A DNA stretch of 64,000 bases, taken from positions 2,082,719 to 2,146,718 of the forward strand of contig NW_006763132.1 in NCBI RefSeq assembly GCF_000264905.1, read 5' to 3'. The first letter of the stretch is position 1; every line of letters starts with the position of its first letter. This document shows, one piece after another, positions 10,672 to 22,855 of this stretch. The position numbers and the translations under genes are program-made. The notes beneath the pieces were generated by a model. That model saw only the letters and a list, made by a program, of their open reading frames with translations, ran no database searches and had not been told where the DNA came from. The DNA is from Stereum hirsutum FP-91666 SS1. Lineage: Eukaryota; Basidiomycota; Agaricomycetes; Russulales; Stereaceae.

Positions 10672-13039
10672 TTACAAACGAGCTCGAGGCATAGTACTCA
10701 TATGGAACAAAGGTCTTGTATCCACCTACGACCCACAGACCTAGTTAGTACACAGTCAGACTTTGCGAAGGAAAACGGCAGTGGCTTACATGTTCCAGTT
10801 TAAGTTGATCCACAGAGGTTACCCCAACAAGCGCCATCGTCGTCTCAACTTCCTTGTACAGAATCTCTATGGCTTTACGGACTCCTGGTTGTCCATATGC
10901 CAGTGCGAAAAGGAAAGGACGTCCAAGACCGACAGCTTTGGCCCCCATCGCCAGGGCTTTCACGACGTCGGTACCTCGCGTGCTGATTGGGTTAATGTCA
11001 GTCATCAATCGAGCATCAATTCACGCAATAGAGCAAACTGTTGGACGCACATGCCACCGTCAACGATGACCTCACACTTGTCGAAGACCTCAGGACAATT
11101 CTCTCTGATTGAGACCAAAGTTTCAGCAGCTGATGGAGCTCTAAAACGTTGTTATCAGCGTTAGAAATGTCTCCTATGGTATAAGTAGACGGACCCTTCC
11201 AGTTGTCGGCCACCGTGATTGCTCAGCCAGACACCCTGCACGCCGTGTGCCATACACAGAGCAGCGTCTTCGTGAGTTTGGATGCCCTTGATAGCGATGG
11301 GAAGGTCGGCTATATAGCGAGGTACATGAGTCTCCGATGTACGGAAATAAAGCATGAGATAGAATGCACTGAGACTTCGGAGCCACTTCACACTGTTGTA
11401 CCGCCAACGCCGGTCAGTAAGTTTCGGAGTGCGCCAAAGATATGGACGTACGCTGATGTCCACGAAAACTTGAGGTAGACGGGTCTGTCGTAAAATAGCG
11501 TGAGTTGTTGGCGAATCCAAAAGGACGTCATACGTACGACCTAGTTGCAGATATTCCGCCATTACTTTCCTCATCATCGTCCCCACTCTCAGCCGCAGCG
11601 AGCCGAAGATCACGTTCGCGCTTGCCCATGTAAACGCCGTCGACAGTAAGAGCAAAACCTTTATAGCCGAGAGCGACTGCTTGTTTGACCTCTCGTGCGG
11701 TCACTTCGAGGCTGAATAAACAATACTAATTAGGCATACCAGGTCGATAATACTCAGAAAGGATGTCACACTTACTCGGTCATAGCGTAGATCTAGATGT
11801 TTATCATCAGTTTGATTTTGTTTTATCACATCTGCAAGGCAAGATGTACAGACCTGCCAGAATGTCGTCTGAGTAGGACCACGAACCGAGGCAATGTCCT
11901 CCTTAGTAGAACCTGCCATGTTACAGACCTGTGGATGCCGTAGTCAGTCGAAGCCGGAACGAGACTGTTATATCACCGAGGCATAGCCTACCCAATGTAA
12001 GATATTATGTTCTGCTGCTGCCTTGGCCATCAATACCTCTCCCAAAGGGTGAGCGAGTTTGCCTCCTCCAGCAGGTGAGATGAAGAACGGTGCGCCAATC
12101 TTGCAACCAAATAGCGTGGTCGATAAATCGATCGTCTCAACGGGGACTAGAACTCGTGGTCTGAAGCGAATGGCGGACCACGAGTCACGATTCCATTGTA
12201 CAGTTTTCTCTGAATCCGCGCCAGCTTTGAAGACTGCGATTGTACAGTCAGACCAACCGACCGCATAGCAGGAGACCCTCCTTACACGCTAGACGATAGT
12301 TGGTCTCCATAAGTGATCGAGGATTATGAAGACACGTACACAATATATAGACTTACCAAAAGCTTGAGCTGAGAGGGTCTTCTCTCCGGCAACCTGTAAA
12401 AGTTGGTCGTCATGCCGTGCGACCTTACAGTATCAATCAGCTCCTCGCATACCTCGAAGTCGAGAAGATTGACGATGGACTTGAGTTTAGGTTTGCCATC
12501 ATTACTTGGTGGCTTCAAGTCTACAGGCTCGGAGGGCGTACTTGCTTTGGCTTCGCCGAGAAAGCATCTGATGCAGGTGAGCAGTAAGCGAGTTGGGGCA
12601 AAAGAAGGAAAGAAACATCTCATACTCAGGAGAGAGAAATTTCTCCAGTACGCCACTGGGGTGAATTGGAATGAACGCCTTCGTGGCGTCCCTTCCTGCA
12701 TATCTAGGATCGACGCGTACATACTTAGTGTCGAAAAGTATGGTGTAAAAGGTAGCTTACCTGAGAAGAACAGCATTCCCTCCGGGGTGCAGACCGGATT
12801 GGAGAAAGGCCGTAATATCGTAGGCCTGTCCTTCGATGCCAACCCAACACGAGTGACGGCTGCCAGGTCCACCCCCATTAGACTCGCTTCCACACATAGA
12901 GAACAGCAGAATCTAACCTTGCATGCTTAGCGACTTCGTCACTATTCAGGACACGAACCCAACAAATTAGCATCATCAAGCTCACGGAGAGGCTAATTCT
13001 CGATATATAATGCGCTTCTACTTACGCTGATAGGACCAT
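10672..13039 (-). CDS. Flavocytochrome b2-like L-lactate dehydrogenase
   Basis: Sixteen minus-strand exons close in phase (460 codons): 13026-13039, 12918-12941, 12761-12859, 12626-12703, 12453-12567, 12357-12393, 11992-12233, 11854-11928, 11776-11792, 11541-11711, 11452-11484, 11370-11392, 11195-11309, 11051-11140, 10790-10982, 10672-10725. Residues 1-75 are a cytochrome b5 domain with both haem ligands (HPGG and IHPSG). The rest is an FMN-dependent 2-hydroxyacid dehydrogenase: [16 protein letters not shown], the active-site [11 protein letters not shown] with base His and substrate Arg, and [14 protein letters not shown] for FMN phosphate. Yeast Cyb2 oxidises L-lactate and passes electrons to cytochrome c in the intermembrane space; this protein starts directly at the b5 fold with no presequence. 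At the position of the substrate-binding Tyr the reading is [11 protein letters not shown], so Phe or Val replaces Tyr. Confidence 0.92.
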
Positions 13040-13403
13040 AGCACACTATTCAACCGAGTCCACCAGAAACCACGCAGTTGGTGAAGACCACACCGACCCG
13101 TCTGTTCTGTAGTACTGTGCCACAATTCTGATGCATGGTGCTGTTTGTCTACTGGGAAAACCCGGTAAGAAAGGTGGGTCGTCCTGGTGGCGATAACGAG
13201 GATTCGCTTTAGGAGGACTCCGGGCGGGATCCGGACGTTGACATTGGTTTGCGGCTCTCTCCCGCGTCCGCTCATCCTCCGACCGCCTCTTGCGGCTTGC
13301 CAGCATTCGCCAAACGCGATGAGCGTGCATGATATGATGGGGCTCACAGTCACGTTCGACGACAATAACCACCTTCAACTTGTTACAGAACTGAATCGTC
13401 GGC
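13040..13403. promoter_or_regulatory. Shared upstream region of two divergent genes
   Basis: These 364 bases separate the start codons of the FMN dehydrogenase (minus) and the alpha/beta hydrolase (plus). Both genes must be driven from here, so co-regulation is possible. I see no convincing TATA box. The sequence is GC-rich in the middle (13190-13310). Confidence 0.5.
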
Positions 13404-14993
13404 ATGGAAGATATCAAAAAACTAATCCACAATAATGGCTGTGCCTTCGAGCTCGGTTTGGACGCGGTGAGTCTGGATTTGCAGGAAAACTATTCGTTTG
13501 GTGTCTCAACTAACCTGAATACGCACTCAGACTTTTCGGAGTATGTATGAGCCCCTGTATAAAGAGGCGTCCCCAGAGGTTGTAAAGCAGGTCAAGGACG
13601 TTCGATACGGTCCAGCAGATCGGAACTTTCTGGACGTACGTTGAACTACGATGACGGCGAACCAGTACTGGAGATGCTGATTTCGGTCTCGACAGGTCTA
13701 TGTTCCTCTTTCAGGCTCACCTGGGAAGGCCGTTATTATTTTCGTCCACGGAGGAGGTTTCTTTAGTGGTGATAAGGCATGGAGTGATAAGGTTGGTTCT
13801 CACTAATGCTTGCCTCAGTCAGGAATCTCTCGAAATACCTAACGCCTTTCAACCATCAGGTCTATGCTAACATAGGTAATTTCCCCTCCTCCGACTCTTC
13901 AACTCTACTACTAGTAGTGACTTTTCTCTAGGGAACTATTTTGCCGAGAAAGGGATCATTGTCGTGGTCGGCAACCATCAGCTCGTCCCCGACGCCACAT
14001 AGTATGTCTCATTCATTGTCTTATAGCCTGCTCTACTCACCAAGGTGGCAAGCAAGTCCTGCAGGGGCAGATGATATTCAGCAGACTCGCGAATGGGTGT
14101 TCAGCAATATCGCATCAGGAACGTATGGTCAAGGAGACCCAAACCAGGTCATCCTCTTCGGGCATTCATCTGGCGGCGCACATATTGCTTGCAACGTATT
14201 CGCAGCTGGTGAGGTGGAAGATTCTCGAAACCGCGACATGTATATTAAGAGGGCTGAATATAGGCGATCCGACACGACCCAAAGTCGATCCTTTGTTTCC
14301 TCCAATCGCCGGACTCGCGCTCTTTTCAGTTCCTTGGTGGTTCGACATCAAGAAGCCTTTGCGACGAAAGATCATCGGACAGTACTATGGAACGGACGTT
14401 GAAGAGGAGTGGGAGGTATGTATTTCCTCCAACCTTGATTAACTGCCTGCATTGACTTGGATTTGTTGCCCTACAGCCTTTCTCACCACTTGGTCTCTTC
14501 AAGCGTCTTCCGGCTGGATCATCGTTGGTGTACGTCACTAATACTTTTACCCCTTCATATTACTCATAATTATCATTGTCGTAGTGATCCCAACGTACTG
14601 CCAATACTCCTCGGGAGCGTCAAGTATGAAGTGTATGTCCAGCATCGCTTTACCTTTAGCCCCCTTCTGACTTGAAATTTGTTTCACAGCAAAGAAACAG
14701 CAGACGGTCTCGTTTTGTTCTTCAACGAGTATCGCGCGAGAAGCAGCCCAACCGGAGCGCTCCCTCTGATCCATGTTCTCGACAATCACAACCATCTCAG
14801 GTCCGTTTTGTCCTACCCGCCACGTATCGCCCTCTTACTGACTATAGCTTTGACTGCACGCCTTTACAGCAATATACTCTCCATAGGGTCCGAAGACGAA
14901 GCTCAAGCGAGGGCCATCTTGGAGTTCGTACGGACCTGCGCCGCGAAAGTTGTTGCACGAGCTTCTGGTTCCGGCGATTCTGTGAAGTATTGA
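13404..14993 (+). CDS. Alpha/beta hydrolase (HSL/esterase-like)
   Basis: Eleven exons close in phase (334 codons): 13404-13466, 13531-13635, 13696-13791, 13860-13875, 13932-14001, 14057-14208, 14252-14415, 14477-14529, 14585-14632, 14690-14800, 14870-14993. The oxyanion motif HGGGFFSGDK lies near residue 70, the nucleophile elbow GHSSGGAH near 150, and the catalytic His in LDNHNHLS near 290; the acidic residue is expected shortly before it. HQLVPDATYPAG matches the DYRLxPxATYP signature of short esterases and kynurenine-formamidase-like enzymes. There is no signal peptide, so it is probably cytosolic. The natural substrate is unknown; a small ester or amide is likely. It shares a 364-base promoter region with the FMN dehydrogenase. 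Confidence 0.9.
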
Positions 14994-15559
14994 TCCCGAA
15001 TGAACGTCATCAAAGGGTTGTTCAGCGCTGACTGGCCACATAGAAAAACCTCAGAGACAACGGCGAAGTTGTGATGTGAGGGGACTTGCTTGGCGACTCG
15101 ACGATATATCTGATGTAATGAAACGAAGATATAACATCCGGTATACAACAATTGCATTTTCTCTGGGGTTCAATGCTACACCCTATATATCGTGAATCGG
15201 CTAAAATACTACATTGTCGTCTGGGGTTGCGAGTTCATTTGTTTATTTAGATATTGACCCCAGCTTCATGATCGTCCCAGGTGAGCGAAAGAGGTCGTAT
15301 GCAAGGACTAAGAGAACAACATGGCGGTCTGATGGGCACATACAAAGCTTACAAGGACAAGAAAGCGAGCAGATCGAAGGAAACGAACGAATAAATATAG
15401 ACAGCCTCTATTCGTAAAAGACGATATAACGGCGTATACGTTCGAAGCGACTTGATACTGTCGTCTGCATCCTTCGTGGAGTTTACTCGGCCTTCTTTCC
15501 TCTACAGAGACGAAAGTTATGGGTTCTGAAGAGCAACGATGCAGTACTACGAGTGTAAC
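14994..15559. other. Intergenic, no gene seen
   Basis: This lies between the convergent 3' ends of the hydrolase and the dioxygenase. Short frames only; nothing recognisable on either strand. It presumably holds both 3' untranslated regions. Confidence 0.5.
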
Positions 15560-16983
15560 TTACTGGAATTCCCTCGTCATCCGCTTGAGCATGATCTCCT
15601 CTCCTGTCATCGGAGGGCTGAGAAACGTCGATCATCAGCATTACTTTTAGGTGAAGTGTGTGTGACTAAACAGAAACGGAGACGTACTACTTTTGTTCCA
15701 AACCCTTAATGAGCGTCGAGCGGGAGGCGTGGTTGAAGTAAGCGCAGGAGTAGCGCGAGGGTTGGGGGCCGGAGTACGCCACAACGCGGTGAAAGATGGA
15801 CTTGTACTTGTCGTCAGACCAGTACATCAGCATGTCACCAACTTCATAGAGCCATTAGTCGCTGAATCCGACCATAATGTAAGGACCGACAAACTGTTAC
15901 AAATGACTGATAATGGAAGAAGGTAAGTCAAAAGAACGAGAAGACGATACATAGATAGATATGCCACTTACTGGGACCAAGCTTGGCTGCGACAGGAGTC
16001 CAAGCATCTCCCATGCCGTACTCTGCCGACCAAGAATATCAGTACTAAGCAAGTCTTGACGATTCACGATACACACCTGTGAGAGCCTCGCGGCCAGGAC
16101 AGATCTCGAGTCCGGCCTCACCCTCACGCTGGAATAAAAGAGTCAAAAGGCTAAGATCAGCATGAGGACCGTTTCGCCAGTAATCCTTCTTCGTTCCGTC
16201 CGAGGGCAGGTAGTGAAGGGTGCGCATGGAGCTGAGTGACTCAGGGTCTTCTGGTACAATGGCTTTGTCGAAGGTACCTTTCTCGAGGCCGAGGGCGTCC
16301 TCGAAGAGTTGGACTGGGATATGAAGGTAAGGTCAGCAGTGTAACTCATCAATAAAGAACTATCAAGTACTAACGAATCTGCAAGCTAATCTCGTGGCAT
16401 CGGTACATGAAGTCCTTAGTCTCCTTAGAGAACTAGAGAGTCTAGTCAGATATGGCGCCACAATAAGGCAAGGGAAGATATGACTGCATACTCCAGGAAC
16501 ATCGTCTTCGCTAGGCCAACCCTCCTTCCTGCAGAGCTGCAAGTTCAAAGTCTCCTTCTGGTCGATCTGACCGGTCGAAGGCCTGAACTGGCTCAAAGCA
16601 TCGTATCCCCTTGGCCGTGCAACCTCGGCGTTCAAGACCTTAAAGAGCGAAGGTAGTTGAATACTGCTTACACGTTGCACTTAACAGTGTTAGGGTTCGC
16701 ATAGATGCGCTTTGTCTCATCTGGGAGAGAAAAGAAGCGTTTCGCGCGAGAAAAATGAGCCTCGATGTCTCCTGGAGTGAGACCATGGTCGGTGACGACG
16801 AAGAATCCGACTTGTTCGGCAGCAGCAACGAGTTGCTGCTTGATTTCGTCCTTACGAGACTCAAAATCTACTCAAGGAAAATCACGATAGCCACAAGCGG
16901 TCAACCATTCCTGTTCCAAATGCAGAGCTTGTAGGACACGCACCCTTCAGACTGACGACGGGAATAGCACGCTCGACCAACAT
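15560..16983 (-). CDS. 2-oxoglutarate/Fe(II)-dependent dioxygenase
   Basis: This is a minus-strand multi-exon gene of the isopenicillin N synthase-like family. Exon 1 is 16944-16983 (MLVERAIPVVSLKG), exon 2 is 16674-16867 (VGFFVVTDHGL and FFSLPDETKR, the N-terminal DIOX_N domain), and later exons carry the iron-binding HxD in GPHADLSLLTLLFQ (about 16145-16185) and the distal His in FHRVVAYSG with the 2-oxoglutarate-binding PSRYS (about 15745-15800). The final exon ends with the TAA at 15560-15562. Two junctions are uncertain: the intron after KCN (35 or 50 bases, depending on acceptor) and a stretch near 15850-15990 where the usual segment before GDMLMYW is unclear. Substrate unknown; these enzymes hydroxylate, desaturate or cyclise small molecules. 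Confidence 0.85.
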
Positions 16984-18113
16984 ATCGGAGACTGAGATGT
17001 GGGGTAGAGATAAAAGAAGCTATTGGGACTGAGCAGACTGATCGTCGACGAGAACCTGCTATCTGTGTCAGACAGAGGTTCTCAAGCTCGTCTCAGCTGT
17101 GTAGCGATGATGAGAGCGGCGGTGAGGCCGGTGAGGTGCGGGGCTCCCGGCAGCGACTGATGGGAGACGGGTGCAAGTTGCGAACTATTCGTATCAGCGG
17201 AAGGATACCGTCTAATCCGAGATCCGGTCGGATAGCTACGAAGTATCGCAGAAGTCACGAGTATGTACTCAAGGTGTCTTCAGCCTTACCAGGACTTATA
17301 CTTGTCTTATGAGCTAGCTAACGTGGCAGGAGGGCGAAAAATCACGTACATACTGCCAATCCCGGGCATCCTTTATCTGTCCAGAGAAAGTTGAATCTCG
17401 TACTTTGTACATCTCTTCGGATGGTCTGGTAACTGTGAGCGAACTAGTCGCATTATCTGTGGTTTCGAGCTTGAACACCCTGAGAACCAGTGTAGGATCG
17501 ATATCGACCTCAGTCGTTACAGGTCGAGAAAAAAGTTCAACGTAGCCACCAGTGCCGCGCGGCACTGAGGAAAACTCCGACCACCGCCGGCCTAGTTCGC
17601 TTCAGCCGGCGGTATGGTAAACGTGGTAATTGCCAGCTCTTGACCAGCTCTTTCGACTCGACCAACTTTCGACTGTTCAACACCACCTTTCTTCAATTGG
17701 CATCCAGGACCCTCAACCTTCTTTGCTCTCCACGGTAGAGATGCTTTCTTCCATGCCAGTAAGTACTGTAACTGACCTGAGACCGATTTCCGATCACCCA
17801 GGAACACAATTTGGATATGCATAAAATGCCGGTGAGACAACCGCTGTACTTGTCCCAAACTGGTGCTCATAAATAAGCAACTATCTGTATCTTTCACGGG
17901 AAGGGCGTGGGTGCAGGTAAAATTCCGGAGATCCGCTACATTAATATTTCATGCAAGATAGCACTCGGTACGGTTCCGGCGGCCGCCGTGGGAGTGTGGG
18001 GTTATCACCGTGACAGTATCTGTACGTTTCTTGTATGAACGCGCCAGATCAACGTTCCCTCCTTTCGAGGTACCTCACGCTCGACGACCAACTCGAACTC
18101 CTCCCTTTCCGCC
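16984..18113. other. Intergenic with possible orphan exon
   Basis: No complete gene is recognised. On the minus strand 17345-17565 reads as an open, coding-like block (YVELFSRPVTTEVDIDPT) followed by a good GTACGT donor at 17345, but no partner exon could be found. Another minus frame at 17592-17897 ends at a stop just upstream of it. These may be a small unknown gene, a relic, or chance. The rightmost part must contain the promoter of the MFS gene (start 18114). Confidence 0.3.
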
Positions 18114-20937
18114 ATGTCTTCCAGCCTGCATTCTGTAGAGAAGGAAGGACCGGTCGACAAAGACGAGCAGGTTCTTGCGCGCGTCTCATCGGCTCAGAAG
18201 ACTAACGATGTGGCTGTCGCCACTGTCAATGCGTGAGCCCTTTGTCTCGAATTGTACCGTAGGGAGCCGCTCATTGCATCGGTTGTACAGGTCGGAGGAA
18301 TACTCAGAGGCGGACTTCGAGCGCATTCGAAGGAAGCAGGACTGGATCTTAATGCCTCTCATGGTATGCTGTGCCATCATCTGTTTTCTACACATTACGA
18401 AGAGTTCATTCTTTCGATAGTGGATAGCCTACGGTATCCAGCAAGTCGACAAGACTGGCCTTTCTACTCAGGCCACATTTGGCATCAAGACCGACACGCA
18501 TATGGTCGGTAACGACTATGCATGGTTGACCACGATTTTCTACATCTTCGTCAGTGTTCTACGTGTTATGACTCTCCTGATTTACTGATCCTCCTTTCGT
18601 ACAGTTCCTTTTCGGTGAATTTGTATGTATCCTGCGAGGACGTTGTGTCCCTTCCAGACTGATTCATGAGCTCCTTTCTAGCCTGGAAATTGGTTCATGC
18701 AAAGGTACTCTGTGGGAAAGACACTCGCTGTCAGCATGTTTGCCTGGGGTGGTATGTTACGGCATCATTTGTTTTGCTCGGTGTTCAGGGCTCACTCGGC
18801 TGTTGCATCCAACTTCGGCAGTCATCGTGTTCTGTACAGCTGCCGCAAAAAACTGGACAGACCTTATGATCATGCGCGCCTTGCAGGGTATCTCTTTCTC
18901 TGTATACTCGTGCCTGGCACACGTACTGAGTTCACTTTTTACACTATTTTAGGCTTCACAGAGAGCATCGTCAGTCCCGCGTTCCTGCTCATCACCGGTC
19001 TGTCATACCGTAAAGAGGAACATGCGATGCGCGTGCTCATCTGGGGTATGTGGTAGATCTCACAGCAGTCATACGAAGGTTTCTTGCTGATGATCTATCT
19101 ACAGGCACCGCCAACTACGGTTTTGCTGTCATCGTCTCCCTGATCAACTATGGGATCGGGACTGCGGCACAGAAGCATCCCTCAGGCCTCGCTGCGTGGA
19201 AGGGAATGAGCATATTCCTTGGTGCGCTTGGAGCATGACCATTACGAACCGTGAAACTTATGATCATTCGACATAGGCGCTCTGACCATCATCGTCTCTG
19301 TGGCATCCTACTTCTTCCTGGGTACCCCACGCGAGGTTCGCTGGCTCACGGCTGAAGAGAAGAAGATTCAAGCCGCTCGTGTTGCCCACAACAACACTGG
19401 CTCCGATGCTCAGAAGCGCACGTAGGTAGCATTTCGGCAGAGATATATCAACCCTGAAGCTGATACTGATTGCTCGACATTGAATAGTCAGTGGAAGTGG
19501 TCACAGGTCACGGAAGCCTTCTTAGACCCGCAGTACGTCTTATCGACTCTATCTTCCATAGGCCTATGCCTACTAACCTTTCCCCTCATCATCCGCAACT
19601 CTCAGGCTATACTTCTTCTTCTTCGTGACTGTCAGCAATGGTTAGTAAGGTCTTTTTCATGGGATGTTTTGATATCTGACACTCCCTTACACATCCTACA
19701 GCGATTCCGACGGGTGGTGTCAAGTACGAATGTTGGCCAGCTTTGATTTCACGTCCGTTAACCGTAGCACTTCTGTCTATAGCACGTTCGGCAATATCAT
19801 ATTCGTCAGCCTTGGGTTCTCCGCACTCGACACTCTTGTCAAGGGAACACTCCCCCAGAATGGTGAGTGGAATGAACTCGTCGTGACTACCTATTTCACT
19901 AAAAACATCTCTCGTTTAGTTCTCGGCGTCTTCTGGTTCATCCTCGCCGGATGGGTGCTTTCGAGATTCAAGCATATGCGATGTGCGTACGATCCGAGCA
20001 GGAGTGAAATGATATTCACGCGATCTGTACCCTCTCTTTTTTAGTCTACTGGATCATGATATCTATCGTTCCAGCGTTCATTGGAATGCTAGTCCTGTGA
20101 GTTTCTATGCGTATATTTATCTGAATAATACGAGAACTAACGTTGCGTGTGGATTTAAGCTCCCTCGTCCCGACAACCTCTGGTAATCTCTGGGCCAAGT
20201 GGGGAGCGTACTTCATTACGGTTCGTTTTGCCAGTATCTCATGACCAATCTTTTTAGTTTCTAATAACCGTTTTCTTTTGCAGATCACCGGCCAAATCTG
20301 TGGTGCTCGTGCGTACAGTCGATGAGAATATTGTATCGAAGAACTTTCTCAATTGACTGATCTTTCTATGTCCACAGTTGTCTGGAGTATGCTCAGTACA
20401 AACGTCGCAGGCCGCACGAAGAAGAGTGTCGTCTCCATCGTCATCTTCTGCGCCGTATGTTGCCCTCAGTTCTTTTGCTATCATTCATACCGTCTAATTT
20501 ACACTCATTTGTATTTCTTTAGTACTGCTTCGGTAATGCCATCGGCGCGCAGGTTTTCCAAGACAGATGGGCCCCAGCATACCGGCCGAGTACTATCATC
20601 CTGGCTATCATGTTTGCCCTCGAGTTCGTTCTCATGGGCGTATGGCGCGTCTACTGTAAGCGCACTCGGAGAGCTCATCGTCCCACCCTCCGACTCCGCT
20701 AATATCGGTATCATTCTATCCTCTATCTGACAGACGTCATGAAGAACAAGCGGCGAGCCACGAAGCTAGATGCGCGAGGAGTCTCGCCAGAGGAGCGTGT
20801 TCGACTAGGATCCCTCATGGGCGAGACGGATGCGACTGATCTTGGTGAGCACTCATTGCTATTTGGTGTGCATATGGGTTTACTGACAACGGTGTGCCAT
20901 CTTCACAGAGAACGAGTATTTCATTTATGATTACTAG
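18114..20937 (+). CDS. MFS transporter, allantoate/nicotinate permease (Dal5) type
   Basis: Twenty-one exons close in phase (520 codons): 18114-18232, 18291-18363, 18421-18549, 18605-18622, 18682-18748, 18822-18887, 18953-19045, 19105-19221, 19277-19421, 19488-19532, 19606-19640, 19702-19723, 19783-19862, 19920-19982, 20045-20096, 20160-20220, 20284-20308, 20378-20454, 20523-20655, 20734-20844, 20909-20937. It is a 12-helix plasma-membrane symporter of the anion:cation family, which imports carboxylates, vitamins or allantoate with protons. Matching signatures are RRKQDWILMPLM before helix 1, IQQVDKTGLSTQ, PGNWFMQRYSVGK, GFTESIVSPAF, FLGTPREVRWLT in the central loop and CFGNAIGAQVFQ in helix 11. 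The substrate cannot be read from sequence. Its place after three metabolic enzymes suggests uptake of a related compound. Confidence 0.92.
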
Positions 20938-22768
20938 AGTGGTCTTGTTTTGCTTTGCTTTGTTTTGATCATCACATTTCTCGTCTTTAAGCGAAGTCTT
21001 TTCTGTCTTTCAAGATCAGTAAGAGAGGGCTGCAGCCGATGCATACCCTCCTAAGTAGATGCTTTCGGGCGATCCCTGCTCGCTCAAAGTCTAAAACTAC
21101 CTCCCTGCGATGTGGACTGAGTCTGCAGCGATCTGCTGTCGTTTCTGTAGTCAGATGAGTCTGGAGAGCTGTGGCCCGGGGGTGACCTTGCAAAGCCCTG
21201 CAGGCTTCTGAACGTGCTCGAGAGTCGCAAATGTTTGTATATTCGCAATTATCGGATATTGAGCGAAAAGGTACGGTCGTGGAGAAAAATCTCAGAGATT
21301 TCGTCCGACTTCTGCACATTACTGTGATACATACAGTCTTCAGCTACTATGGTGCGTATGGCCTCAGGTTTTGCGCCGAAACTCATGCTAGAGGGTGCTT
21401 AAAATCCTGTCATATTTTCGAATTTTCGCCTTTACTGATCACAATGTATTCCTGTTCCGTTAGGACAGGTCTTGAGACGAGCAAGCCCTCGAGCTCTAAG
21501 TTACGGTCACTCGTCCTCCATCACTCTCGGTTCCCAGTGTCTCCCCAATGTTTCCCGGTCCTTCCGTCTCGTTCCGGCCACTCTTACTTGTGTCGTGCAG
21601 CGCTCAAATATGCCTGACAAGTCTGAACAAACAAATGTGGGCTAATTAAAGCCTACATTCTTCCACCTACTGTGTGAGGAATCTGATATCTCGAGCCACG
21701 GGCATGCCGTGCTCGTTCTTTCTTTCAATGTAGGTGAGCGTGTGTGGCGAAAACGCCACACAGCAGGGACAATGCAAGGATTGCCTGTTTTTTTTCGATG
21801 AAGTGTTTAGTCAGGAGCGCTGACGGTCAAAAGGCACATTATAATAATTCGCCCACCCTGTTCGGTCTGAAGGAACAGGTCTGGTCTGGAAGGCGTGGAG
21901 TTCATGCCTCTAGCTTGAGATCGTGACCAAAGAATTCACTCAGAGATTTGCGTGGCCCTCTGTGGGGTCAGTTCGGAAAATTCCGGAGTCACGTAATTTA
22001 TGATGCTCAATTTCTATTTAGTTCGACCACGATCACCTGCGTTTCTAGACCACTTGTTCATAAAGGCGCCTCATCAGTGTTCATCCTTTTCTTGCCACGA
22101 AGTACTGGACACTTTACGCGACTGATTGAGCACCATGATGACTCGAACTTGACTGACTGGAAGAGCCTTACACGAGGCCGAGTCTACTTTTGTAGACTCG
22201 GATTCAGACCGTTTGACTGAGACTAGTACTTGCTGGACAATAGTATGGATCCTGACGGCTTTGCAAGGGACTGCTCCTTCTACCTTCGTACAACGGCCAT
22301 CGTAGGACATCATTTGTGAGTTATAAATTGTTGACTTTGCTGCATCCGGCTGACAAGCTCTCTTGGAAATACGCGGCTGTCTTTTCATGATCCCAGGAGA
22401 TCCCGCGTCCGATGGTCTGTTCTCTCGGAGATATGATATAGATATATCTCTATATTAACAGGATCTTTGAGCGCTCAAGGTCGGTCGTGTCTGCTTCATC
22501 CCGCAGTTTTCCATACTTAGGGGTTTCCTCGTTCCCGCTCAGCCAGTGCGTACCCCTGAAAGTGTATCGCTACTCCCGAACTTGCACTGACTGTCGTGTG
22601 GTATCAGAAAACTCGGGGCGCTTGCTTGTTCTCACCGTTATCTGACTCCAAATAGAACTACTTGTACTTCAACCAGACAGTACTTTGACTCAAATTCTCC
22701 ACGATCTCTTCCCGCGCCTACGACGAGTCATAAGACCCACACATGGCATATGGGCAGGGTTAGTGCTC
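20938..22768. other. 1.8 kb with no recognised gene
   Basis: Both strands hold only short frames without family signatures. A small AT-rich hairpin lies near 22430-22460 (ATATCTC/GAGATAT arms). Some frames at 21231-21617 and 22074-22388 exceed 100 codons but lack coding character. Confidence 0.4.
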
Positions 22769-22774
22769 TATAAG
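22769..22774 (+). promoter_or_regulatory. Possible TATA element of the calpain gene
   Basis: TATAAG sits 87 bases upstream of the ATG at 22856, a normal distance for a fungal TATA box plus a short leader. Position and sequence only. Confidence 0.35.
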
Positions 22775-22855
22775 TATTGAAAGAGCAGGGTGTTGAGGTC
22801 TCATCAAGCCACCTCGCTTTCTTCCTGATGCATCGTTAGTCCATTTCACTCAACT

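Noticed and set aside
14002..14026. A 25-base intron in the alpha/beta hydrolase
   Set aside because: Too short to be spliced; using the acceptor at 14055-14056 gives a 55-base intron and restores the family sequence ATYPAG.
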